Below are positions 53,846 through 64,000 of a stretch of DNA of 64,000 nt, in pieces. The translations under genes were made by a program, and so were the position numbers. Source of the stretch: Girardinichthys multiradiatus (taxonomy: Eukaryota; Chordata; Actinopteri; Cyprinodontiformes; Goodeidae). Below the pieces are notes generated by a model. The model was not told the origin of the DNA, searched no databases, and saw only the letters and a program-made list of their open reading frames with translations. Where the stretch lies: positions 2,841,001-2,905,000 of the forward strand of contig NC_061804.1 of the NCBI RefSeq assembly GCF_021462225.1, given 5' to 3'. The first letter of the stretch is position 1. Every line of letters starts with the position of its first letter.

Positions 53846-54317
53846 TTGTTTTATATTTACATATAAGCTAGTGTTAGCATAGCAGCACAGCTATCTGCAA
53901 AAGAAATCTAGAAAAGTGTCAGGTTTATTGATCTAAAACTCTATCTAAACAATATAATAACAGTGCTGAACCTGAGTATTTATTATATGTTATTGGTGTT
54001 GTTTCCATAAAAGCTTGCATTAGCACATCAGCACCGCTATCTGTTACAGGAAGCTAGAAAAGTTGCCATTTTAAACTGCTTTTGTACTTATATACTATAG
54101 CTTATAATATAGTTTATGATTCCTTTCGTTTGTTTAAAAAAAGTATCTAAATAAAAAATTACACTGCAGAAATTTCTACCTATTGTTACTATTTACATAC
54201 AAGCTAGCACTGCAATACAGTTATCACCTGCCAGAAGTTAGAAATGTTCAAAACTATAAGATTGTTTCAAACAGAAGACAAACCCCTTAGATCGCTGCTT
54301 ATAATTTCTTTATTGAT
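53846..54317. repeat. Diverged tandem repeat, left block
   Basis: Units share 'acatacaagctagcactgca', 'cagctatctgc' and 'gaagctagaaaag', at about 53858, 54006 and 54195. Continues after the Rex3 insertion. Confidence 0.6.
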
Positions 54318-54330
54318 TCTTCTTACAAAT

Positions 54331-56065
54331 CGTACTCGTACTCGTCGTCTTCCGCTTATCCGGGACCGGGTCGTGGGGGCAGCAGACTCAGCAAAGACGC
54401 CCAGACGTCCCTCTCTCCAGTCACCTCCTCCAGCTCCTCTGGGGGGAGCCCGAGGCGTTCCCAGGCCAGCCGAGAGACATAGTCCCTCGAGCGTGTCCTG
54501 GGCCGTCCCCTGGGCCTCCTCCCGGTGGGACGTACCTGGAACACCTCCCGAGGAAGGCGTCCAGGAAAAATCCGGTATAGATGCCCGAGCCACCTCAACT
54601 GGCTCCTCTCGATGTGGAGTAGCAGTGGCTCTACTCCGAGCCCCTCCCGGATGGCCGAGCTCCTCACCCTATCTCTAAGGGAGTGCCCGGCCACCCTACG
54701 GAGGAAGCTCATTTCAGCCGCTTGTATCCGGGATCTCGTTCTTTCAGTCATGACCCAAAGTTCATGGCCATAGGTGAGGGTAGGAACGTAGACCGACCGG
54801 TAAATTGAGAGCTTTGCTTTTCGGCTCAGCTCTCTCTTCACCACAACGGACCGGCACAGTGCCCCCGTTACTGCAGCAGCCGCACCGATCCGTCTGTCGA
54901 TCTCCCGCTCCATTCTTCACTCACTCATGAACAAGACCCCGAGATACTTAAACTCCTCCACTTGAGGCAGGAACTCCCCTCCAACCTGAAGAGGACAAGC
55001 CACCCTTTTCCGGTCGAGAACATTGGCCTCGGACTTGGAGGAGCTGATCTTCATCCCAGCCGCTTCACACTTGGCTGCGAACCGCCCCAGCGCATGCTGT
55101 AGGTCTTGGCTAGAGGGGGCCAGCAGGACCACGTCATCCGCAAAAAGAAGAGACGAAATCCACTGGTCCCCAAACCAGACCCCCTCCGGCCCTTGGCTGC
55201 ATCTAGAAATCCTGTCCATAAAAGTTATGAACAGGACCGGTGACAAAGGGCAGCCCTGCCGGAGTCCAACATGCACCGGGAACAGGTCCGACTTAGTGCC
55301 GGCAATGCGGACCAAACTCCTGCTCCGCTCGTACAGAGACTGGATGGCCCGTAATAAAGGGCCCCCGATTCCATACTCCTGGAGCACCCCCCACAGGGCA
55401 TCACGAGGGACACAGTTGAATGCCTTCTCCAGGTCCACAAAACACATGTGAACCGGTTGGGCAAACTCCCATGAACCCTCGAGTACCCTGTAGAGGGTAT
55501 AGAGCTGGTCCAGTGCTCCACGGCCGGGACGAAAACCACACTGCTCCTCCAGAAGCCGAGGTTCGACTATTGGCTGGACTCTCCTCTCCAATACCCTGGC
55601 GTAGGCCTTACCAGGGAGGCTGAGGAGTGTGATCCCCCTGTAGTTGGAACACACCCTCTGGTCCCCCTTCTTATGAAGGGGGACCACCACCCCAGTCTGC
55701 CAGTCCAGAAGCACTGTCCCCGACCGCTACGCAATGTTGAAGAGGCGTGTCGACCATGACAGCCCTACAACATCCAGAGACTTGAGGTACTCAGGGCGGA
55801 TCTCATCCACCCCCGAAGCCTTGCCACTGCGGAGCTTTTTAACCACCTCAGTGACTTCAGCCTGGGTGATGAAAGAGTCCAACCCCGAGTCCCCAGCCTC
55901 TGTTTCCACCACGGAATGCGTGACGGCAGGATTGAGGAGATCCTCGAAGTACTCCTTCCACCGCCCGATAATGTCCTCAGTCGAGGTCAGCAGCTCCCCA
56001 CCCCCACTGTAAACAGTGTTGGCGAATCACTGCTTCCCCCTCCTGAGGTGCCGGACGGTTTGCCG
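54331..56065 (-). mobile_element. Rex3 non-LTR retrotransposon, 5'-truncated
   Basis: An exact 13-bp duplication TCTTCTTACAAAT lies at 54318-54330 and 56066-56078. The minus strand encodes an RTE-clade reverse transcriptase and ends in a short (TACGAG)-type tail at 54331-54350. The two sites used to amplify fish Rex3 are present at 55239-55259 and 55683-55702 in the expected inverted arrangement, which fixes the family. The 5' half is missing, as usual for target-primed insertion. Confidence 0.95.
54356..56060 (-). pseudogene. Rex3 reverse transcriptase pseudogene
   Basis: Reads GKASGVDEIRPEYLK, GVVVPLHKKGDQRVCSNYRGI, CGFRPGRGALDQ, FVDLEKAFNCVPRD, GLRQGCPLSPVLF and the catalytic LLFADDVVLLA intact, then a C-terminal region with LRRVAG and GHLYRI. 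Two in-frame stops break it: TAG after FNIA (about 55724-55726) and TGA after LFMSE (54917-54919), both single-base changes from Trp and Gly codons. No frameshift separates the blocks, so decay is modest. Confidence 0.92.
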
Positions 56066-56078
56066 TCTTCTTACAAAT

Positions 56079-56960
56079 AGAGATCTAAATTAAAATTCAC
56101 ATTGCTAAAACTGAATCAACTCTGCTTGTTACTATTAATATACAAGCCAGTACTGCAGCATAATTTATTGCTACATGAAGTTAATGTCTGATCTTTTGAT
56201 TCATTCTTACAATATTTGTTGACCCAGACTTGAATTAGACATTTCTGCAAATATTACACTTTGCTGTACTATTTTTGTCTTCAGAAAAGTGCATCAAAAT
56301 GCTGCTGCATTTTCCTTTGCTAAGACTAGTCTTTGTTGTTTAAAGTCAACAGCTGCTTACTTCAACTTGGTCCCACTGTTCCCCTTAAACCGCTGCATAT
56401 TAGACATCCACAGAAAGACAATGTGGACAACTCAGAAGACAACATGTGACGTGTTCATATCACATAATCATTGCATGTGGACTCTGCTGTGCTCCTTCCT
56501 TTGTGCCTGTTCTCCGTCTCACTCAGTGGAGTTTAAGAGGAGCTTGTGTGTGAAACAAGAAAAAAAAGAAACGTCTCATATCTGCGACTTGGTTCCTATT
56601 GTTCGTGTCAACGACCTTCTCAAAAGATGTGGTTTAATTTTCGAATGTCACAACTCAACTCTACTTGTTACTGTTAACATTTAAGCTAGCACTACAACTG
56701 CACCACGGATATATGCTAAAAATTAAACTGAATCTGCACCTAAATCTTAACTGTTTATGTACAAGCTAGCAATAGCACCACAGTACAGCTGGCTGCAACA
56801 GAAAGTTAGAAAAGTAACAGGTTAAAACTCTATTACTTTTGAAGTTAAGGCAAAATGTTGTGGGACTTGGTTTTTGTTACATTATAGGACCTAAATGATA
56901 AATAAATATCCACAAGCCAGCGTTGGCACAGCTGTAAAGTTGCAACAATGCATTATTCAA
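56079..56960. repeat. Diverged tandem repeat, right block
   Basis: Further units with 'tacaagccagtactgcagca', 'aagctagcactacaact', 'tacaagctagcaatagcacc' at about 56140, 56680 and 56758. The 131-codon frame at 56289-56684 lies inside and has no known domain. Confidence 0.55.
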
Positions 56961-59739
56961 TTGGGAGAAGCCGTTTAAAGTTCCCATGAGTCACTGTTTA
57001 AAGGCTGTGAGGATTTTTTTGTATTCTGTTTATTGATCTTTGTCTATTTGGCAACCATAATAATAGTAGTGTGATCAGTGGTTTTTAATACTGGTGTTGC
57101 TGTGGATGTTGCTTTTAATATTGGTCAATCAATAGCCACAATGATGAAAGTTCCTTAATTAAGCAATGACTCATATGTTGCTGGTGTTCAAGGAATAGCC
57201 AGGCTGTGAAAACCTAAAGCTACTGATTTAATGTATTGACATATGTATGGCCAGTGTTTCACAATAATGTGTACTATATTTATCATTAATGTTAAATTTT
57301 ACTCTTTGAAAGGCATACAAAAGGGATTGTAAGGGGTAAATGACTCAACTATGCTGAATATTATTAGATATAAATAAAGGGGAAAAATGCAGAACTCGAT
57401 TTAACTAATTATGTATAATGAACCCGATATCCAACAAGTCTCTTTGGGATTTCAAAGTGTTTATCCTAATCAAATCAGGGAATCTGTGGGCTGTAATATC
57501 TTCTGTTTAATCCCCAATGAATCGAGTTTGGGCTCCCTGAACTCATATGTTTCTAAGTTGCTCAATATTTCTTACAAATAAATAAATACTGAAGGTTTTT
57601 ATCCCCCAAAGGGATCACAATTGCCTCATCCCTACTGTTTTGACCAGGGCAGCCTGTTACCTGGAGCGTTAGTTCCCGATAGTTCAGGGTATTTCTCAGA
57701 AGGTTTTTTCCCAGAGGTAACATGATTGTCCATCAGCTCTCCAGGGCAAAGTTTCCGATTGATTCATATGTTGTTTCTCCTAATTACAAGCTAGCAGCAG
57801 CAGTTTTCTGTTTCATTGGGGATTCTTAAAAATGACAGAGAGCATTTGTTTCAGGGGGAAATTATGCATGATGGCTTCAGGGGTGTATTTTCCACCGGGA
57901 CTGAAGCAACATGCCCCCCCTCCCTTTTTAAAAGGGCTATTTTTGTCCTCCTCCTCACTTTCACAGCTCTGATCTGATTCTCTAACCGATGCCTGGCTCT
58001 TTAAATCAGCAGGAAGACCTTCACTTCAACCCTCTGTTTTGGGATCTTCTCCACAGAATCTGTTAATAATATTTCAAACTGACTTTCCAACAGTTGTGCT
58101 ACAATACTTGCAAGATCTGAGCTTCCCTGTCAATGTCTTGTTAAAGTCTCACTTTACCCAACATAAGCTCTAGAGAAACACTCTGAAAAACTGAGAATTA
58201 TATCTGACGTGTTTCGTGTCTGTGCTCAGCTGTTCAGATGCCTTAAAATAGTTTGAGTTCCCATGCGGCCCCTCTTCTTGATTTGGCCACATCTGGATCA
58301 TGCTACCTGGCCAATGCTCACCTCCTTCCTATAGCAGAAATAATGAAAGGCAAACTGAACATTAAAACAAATCGTGGTCCGCTGATGTTCCTTTACACTT
58401 CCCTTTAAACCGAAGCTGCAGCCCACACATCGGGTCTGCATTCACCACATCCTGCTGCAGGCCAAATGTGTTTTTCAGCACAGTTAGAGCTTGGACCACC
58501 ATATGCTGTCTGCGGAAACCTCTGGTGGTTCTGACAGTGATTTAATGAGCATATTTAATGCTTTACAAGGTAAAAGCCTCGTTCAGTTTACACTTATTTT
58601 GATCAGAGTGGAGTGAACTGCTGTTGAACTGCAACTAAGACCAATGTATAGTTTTCCACTTGAAATAATTGTAATAAAAGATAGTAAAATGTCTGGCAAA
58701 AGGTGGAAATAGACTTGTAATTAATTCAGGCTGGAAACAGCAAATGCAAAGGTTTTGGAACACCTTTTTTTTTTGTCATATCTTTCTTCCAAAGACTGAC
58801 CTTACCTTTAATTTTGTCGATCAGTACTCCTTCCGACCTTTCCAGTTTCTTTGTTGTATCTATAAAAAGCACCAAAAATCAATGTTTAACAAATAGAAAA
58901 ATGTATTTTAGCTTCAACTACGTGATTCTCAAAGAGCTCTAATAAAAACAATATGGCATCCAGTAGATGATTTACTCATGCACCTCTCAGGTCTGTTTTA
59001 GGTCCTTGTTTCCCAGTTTTGACTTTCAGAGTGTTTATCTGCTACAGGAAGTGTTTTGGGCCTGCGACATTCAACTTATCCTTGTTTCGGTTTAATTTTT
59101 TTTATTTAAGGACATTCTGGAAGGACCTGTAAGCTGCCTGATCTGCTGGGGACATAAAAACTAGACAGGAGATAAGCACAAGTCACATACTAATCATTAA
59201 TATTTAAATGTTTTACAGGATTACTACATGTTTTTTTATTATGTTATTGCTCCTTGGTCCAGTCAGAACATAATGTTCCTGTTTTATCAGGTTGTGCCTG
59301 TATGGAATGTCTTAGCTGCTGTGTCTGGTACTGTCTGCCATAAAGCTGATGTGGAGGACTGATCCCGCTCCCACCAGGACCTCCGAGAGCGGTCTGCAGA
59401 CACTGAAGCATAGAAAGTTTTGTCTGACCTGTCAAACATTCTTCAGTGGAGGTCTTCCCTTTTGACACAGTCCACAAATGCAGACTGAATCCCATTAAAA
59501 CAATAGTTTGTCTCCAATAATAATGTCTCCAAAGACTGAACCGGTTGTGCAATATATCCATTAATACTTTTGAAATGTTTGAGTAATACTGTCATCTTTC
59601 TTATCCTATTTTTTTTTTACATATAACAGCATTTCTTTTATTATTTATTCTTGTAATTAGCCTTTAATTGCTTTAAAATTATGATGTGTTGGTTTTTTAA
59701 ATGCTTTTATCTTCAGTTAGGTTTTGTTTGATTTGATGA
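56961..59739. other. Non-genic, nothing firmly assigned
   Basis: 57270-57770 is low in repeats with an AATAAATAAATA run and a GC-richer segment (57600-57740), but no element was recognised. The 105-codon minus frame at 59244-59561 is not called. Confidence 0.4.
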
Positions 59740-59970
59740 TTTATTGATTCTGCAGGTCCGACAGTGATCAGGTTTGGGTGTGGCAAATAAAAATAATCAA
59801 ACAAACAAAAAAACGGTAATTTCATTGTTTAACAAGGAGGGCAATTCGTTTTCAGACCAGGGCAAGTTGGATTCATTAGGTTTTATTCTCTTAACAAATT
59901 TCATCGTTTAAAAACTGAATTTTGAATTTACGCAGGTTATTTTTTGTCTGATATGACCTTAAAATCTAAA
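59740..59970. mobile_element. Tc1-like 3'-end fragment
   Basis: ATCAGGTTTGGGTGTGG, ACAAGGAGGGCAAT and the following end sequence match the terminal region of the fossil family at 33.1-34.3 kb. Confidence 0.5.
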
Positions 59971-60559
59971 ACATGAAAGTGTAAGATTTTATTTCCCCAG
60001 CACTGTCTGAAATGGGACTTAAGCCAACTAAAGAAATGGGAAGAAATTGCGTTTGTGACCTTCTGCTGGTAAGAAAGCACCTAAAGATCCAATTCAAAAC
60101 AGGAGTAGACACAACACTGGTTCATCTATTGGGCTAGCCAGCTTTTTTGGGGCTGAACGATGTGTTAGAGTTAACCAACTTAAACAAAAGAAAAAAATTC
60201 TTCTATGAAATTGATCAAGTCTGAGTGTATAAAACTATTGGTAAAGATTGTTTAAAGAAATTGTGGTTCTTTGGGTGTAAAATGAACAGTGGCTTATGAT
60301 ATTGTTGAAACTGTAGACTTCTTTTTATTATTTTGTATTCCAGTAATGTGTTAGTACCTGAAGTACTAGCACTACTAACTGTAATTCATTCCCAATGTTT
60401 TCGCTTTTATTGTATCCTTGGAGCACCCTTACAGCGAGCCTCTTCCACACAGGCCTGCATTGTTGTATTTGTTTTCATTTCTTTTTATTTTTTTATTTTT
60501 TATTCACAGATATTCAGCGCGACAAAACAAAAAAAAAATATATAACAGATGTTACATGA

Positions 60560-60849
60560 ATGGCAGCTCCGTGCACAAAGCAGATCCAGGTACATTGTTC
60601 TGGTGAAACGAGATGAAACAGACCAATGTTATCCAACGCCGTGGCCTCATCCAGCTTACATTCCTGCTACTCTCCGAGCGCCCCCCCGCGCGTTGCCGTG
60701 GAAACCAGCGCTGCTCGAGCTGCTGCCGATATTCCCCCCGGTGGAAGGCGAGCGGCGAGCGGGTTCAGCAGAGCCCATTTGTTCCAGTGGTGGAAGCACT
60801 GATGGGTGGGCTTATAAGGCTAAGATGTGGAGAGTAGAGGAGATCTCAG
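60560..60849 (+). other. Candidate first exon / promoter region
   Basis: A GC- and CpG-rich island in AT-rich DNA ends ATCTCAG/GTCAGT, a good donor. A frame from 60549 is open to 60944 but shows no domain. It could be a non-coding first exon of a gene beyond the window. Confidence 0.3.
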
Positions 60850-61424
60850 GTCAGTCCTGCAGCTCAGCAATAGTGGAGGGCTGGGGAGGGGGGCTTTTAC
60901 TCTCCTGCCGTCTTCTTTCTCCTCCTTCTTTCTCTTTCTGCTGACCGAGCAGCGCAGCATCGTGCTGTAATTCTCTTGACAGTAATATAAACTTCAGCTC
61001 TCTTTCATGATGCGAGAGTTGTCATATTTGGGATGTTACATAAATGCAAAATCGGAGAGGTTCAAAACGGGAAAGATGTCGAAAGCTTTTAAAAACCTGA
61101 CATTTTAATCCAGGAATATGCTCGCAGTTTTTATTATAACCTTCCCAAATTTTACTTGATGGCTGTTTTATGAGGCTCACTGCTTTTATGGTCCTTCTTG
61201 CTGGCTATTAATGTCTGCTCATTTATTTTAACTGCATTTCTATGATTTTCTTGTGTGGGATTAAGGAAAATCAATTAGAGAGCCAGCGGAGATTGGGTGA
61301 TAAATTAAGCAAAAATTATGGAAAAGGTTGAAATAAATTATATTTGATGAAGTAATATTGAACGAAAACATTAAAAGCAATAATCTCATAAACCTGATAG
61401 TTTTGTTTTTAGATGTTATTTCGG

Positions 61425-61565
61425 CACTACTGGCCTTTATTTTAGACAGTAGGTAGACATTCGGTAAATGTCGCCGGGTCCGGGACTCGAACCTGGGACA
61501 GCCACTTCGAGGACTGTAGCCTCTGCGTGGTCGCACGCTTAACCCCTACACCATCAGCGCCGCAT
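61425..61565 (-). mobile_element. SINE, tRNA-headed family
   Basis: Starts GGCACTACTGGCCTTTA, with the B-box complement GGGACTCGAACCTGGG at about 61481-61496 and an A-box complement near 61540. The best-preserved head of this family here; not a tRNA gene, since the body continues and no acceptor stem forms. Confidence 0.7.
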
Positions 61566-61649
61566 AACACTGATATTTAAGGACTTGTACTAGTTTAATA
61601 TTCCTGAACATTTGCTTTTCAGCTCCAGAGGTTTGGACAGGTATATAGG

Positions 61650-61910
61650 TGCAACTCAATAAATTAGAATAATATTGTCACTTTAATTTACTTCAGTTAC
61701 TCAGTTCACTTAGTGAAACATTATATGGATTAATTACACACAGATTGATATTTTCAAGCCCTAATTTCTGTTAATTATGATTTTCCACTTACATTTAATA
61801 AAAACACAGCATTTAAGATTATATTACATCAGACCAAAAAGAAACACCTTTTTAATACAGAAATGTGGACTTTATGAAAAGTATGTTGAATACCTGCTTA
61901 AAGGTAGTTT
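61650..61910. mobile_element. Tc1-like terminal-repeat fragment
   Basis: GGTGCAACTCAATAAATTAG and the following 200 bp match the end of another teleost Tc1 family. No transposase part remains. Confidence 0.5.
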
Positions 61911-64000
61911 TTTTTTAAAGGTACTTTTATTCTGACAAACAAGCCTCATCAGAATGCATATTTTTAATTTACTGAGATGTAACTATAAATCTAGCACTCC
62001 CATTTCTGCAACAGATCAGTGCAGAAAAAATACTAGTTTTATACTAAATGTAATATCTTCAAAAAAGTAATAAAAAAAACATTCTGTGGGTGGTGGGGAG
62101 AAAACAGCACTCAAACGCTGCAGCGATGGATGTTGTGATGAACTTTGCCGAACTCTACCTTAGACAGGATCGATTCTAATAAATAAAAAAAACGCATCTA
62201 TTTTCAACAAGCCTCTTGTTTTACTCATAACAGCAGGTGTTAAAATTCTGCTTTGAGCCTGTTTTTACTCATCATTAGTACATCACTGTTCAGTCTCTCC
62301 TGAGTTTCATTAAAATCTTAAGTGTTGTTTTCTTTTTGGACATGTGGGCGATGACACATTTCCCTCTGGCGTACTATTAATCAAGGCTGTTATGTACTAC
62401 TGGACTTTAAACAAAAGTGAGTAGGTGGTCTTTTGTTTATGATATTGTCTCCACACATGCCTTTTTTGTGTAGCTGTCACTCTGTCTTAGAATATGTCCA
62501 CATTGGGTTTGTCAAAAAGCTGAGTTTCTAACCCCTTTTAGTTTTTTTTTTACCAGTACAGTACCCATACTGGGAACCGGCTGAATCTATTATTGTGTAC
62601 ATTGTATTTATATGTGATGTTGTTTTTCTCACATCAGTTTCATTTTGGCCTGAATATGATATCACAGGGTTTTCCCAACACATTTAAATAATAATGTCTA
62701 ATGTTTTCTAATTTTTTTTAATTTAAAAAGAAAACAAGTATTTCGACCTATTACAGTTAAAATTAATTCTTATGATTTTTATGCAACTTAAGAAAAATAT
62801 ATAATGAACACCTGCCACATTCAGTGGTAGCTTCCAAGTGCATAATGCATAGAATAAGATAACTATGGCTGCTCTGCTCAATATAGAGTAACATGTCTGG
62901 GAGTCTAACATGCTGATATTTGCTGGTTAAGTAGTAAAGGTATTAGTGGAGTTTACTTTCGGCTGCTTAAACAATATGCTGCTCATAGTTTGCCAAATGT
63001 AGTTTTAAAACAGAATTACCTTGATTTAGTTTCCAAGCCATGAATGTCCATGTTTAGCATGACTAGAAATATTTCCAAACAGCTGAATGCCTTTCCCTAA
63101 GCAAGCGAAATATAAAGACATTCTTCGTCCTTTGCCATCATTATTTCGCATTGCGAAAACGTAACTTCTTAAAACCTTGGTATAAGCTTGATACCATTAA
63201 CTGGCCCACACCTAGTTTAATTAAATATGGTGTTCCATCCATCTTTTTTTGTGGCCATGAGGGAACCGTCTGAATAGAGCTATCCAGACCTCCCACTCCT
63301 GGCACACCTCCTTCTGTTCATCTGGACAGACTAAGGCCCTATTTACACGACGTTTTCTGGTGAAAACGGAAAAGTTTAGTTGAGGTTCTACAACAACAGT
63401 GCATGTTTTCTCTGAAAATGGCAGAAATTGAAAGAAAGTTCCAGCGTATAATGGTTTGAAAACGTCCCGGTTTGTATTGCCATGTAGACAGGAAAATGTT
63501 TTATCTTTTTTATGGGGAAACCCTGGCTCAGCCGCAATAGGACTGAAATCAGTAGAGATTAATGCGCACAACATAACGGCTGCCAACCAGTTTCAAACAA
63601 ACAGAAGATGAAGATATTTACAATAACAATGGAGGATTGCAGAATAATTACTTGTGCCGCTGATTCTTTTGACTAATGACAGTTCTCCAACATAGTGCTC
63701 ATATGGTAACAGTTTAGAAAATGTTGCCACATAACCTACTGATGGTAATATTACTGTATCAGCTTATCTCAGCATTTTAGCTAATGATGGTGTATGAGCT
63801 CCTGCTAGCATAACAGATGGCGTTAGCCACTGTTAGCTACCATGCTATGAGTAGTATGTCTGCTAATAATAACATTTTAGAAATTGCTGGAATATTACCT
63901 CATTTTAGAATATTAGATAAGGTCCATCATTGATGGATAGCATTTGGTTAGTAGCTTGTTTCCTTACTGTATAAACATAGAAATAGGCCCATGCTAGCTT
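61911..64000. other. Non-genic, mostly unassigned
   Basis: 63330-63500 (CTATTTACACGACG...GAAAACGG) resembles a teleost MITE fragment. 63770-64000 repeats 'gctagcat/ttagcta' short motifs. No exon recognised. Confidence 0.4.

Noticed and set aside
54244..55623. Plus-strand frames over the Rex3 region
   Set aside because: They are antisense shadows of the minus-strand reverse transcriptase.
56289..56684. 131-codon open frame
   Set aside because: Lies between units of the diverged tandem array; no domain or splice sites.
59244..59561. 105-codon minus-strand frame
   Set aside because: No known family and no exon signals; chance frame is the simplest reading.
1..64000. CRISPR array, operon, phage or other prokaryotic system
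   Set aside because: Introns, SINEs, LINEs and vertebrate proteins show a fish nuclear genome; tandem arrays here have no spacer structure.

Overview
The window is nuclear DNA from a bony fish, most likely a percomorph teleost. It is AT-rich and intron-dominated. It carries teleost-typical repeats: Tc1-like DD34E transposons, a Rex3 LINE, tRNA-headed SINEs and hAT/piggyBac MITEs. It also holds two split vertebrate genes with consensus GT-AG introns. Nothing is prokaryotic: there are no operons and no CRISPR array. Most long open frames are repeats read as protein.

Region 1 (about 0.6-16.1 kb, minus strand): a ten-exon gene assembled here from very small exons (32-103 nt coding). It reads as LAT2 (NTAL/LAB), the transmembrane adaptor of B cells, mast cells and myeloid cells. 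All nine coding junctions agree in phase. The 152-residue product has an N-terminal membrane segment, a CxxC palmitoylation motif and three YxN (Grb2-type) tyrosine motifs. A probable non-coding first exon with a TATA-like box lies near 15.9-16.1 kb.

Region 2 (about 20.8-32.6 kb, plus strand): KCTD7 in four coding exons, 299 residues, with a BTB/T1 domain and the conserved C-terminus ending KITWW. Its first exon is GC-rich and is preceded by CRE/E-box-like sites. LAT2 and KCTD7 are divergently transcribed. Both human orthologues lie in 7q11, so the neighbourhood may be an old linkage.

Region 3 (about 33-64 kb): no protein-coding exon was recognised with confidence. It holds Tc1 fossils, a minisatellite-bearing repeat, a decayed L1-like LINE containing a solo LTR, a 5'-truncated Rex3 with a 13-bp target duplication inside an older diverged repeat array, several SINEs, and two weak candidate non-coding exons (near 52.6 and 60.8 kb) that could belong to a downstream gene.

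Mobile DNA explains most of the rest. Two full-length, nearly identical Tc1 copies (1610 bp, intact 334-residue transposase) sit in opposite orientation in introns of LAT2 and KCTD7. Several nested insertions give relative ages: Tc1 in hAT MITE, SINE in piggyBac-like MITE in Tc1 fossil, LTR in LINE. I found no wholly new biological system. The most useful non-obvious results are the LAT2 gene model and the nested-transposon history.
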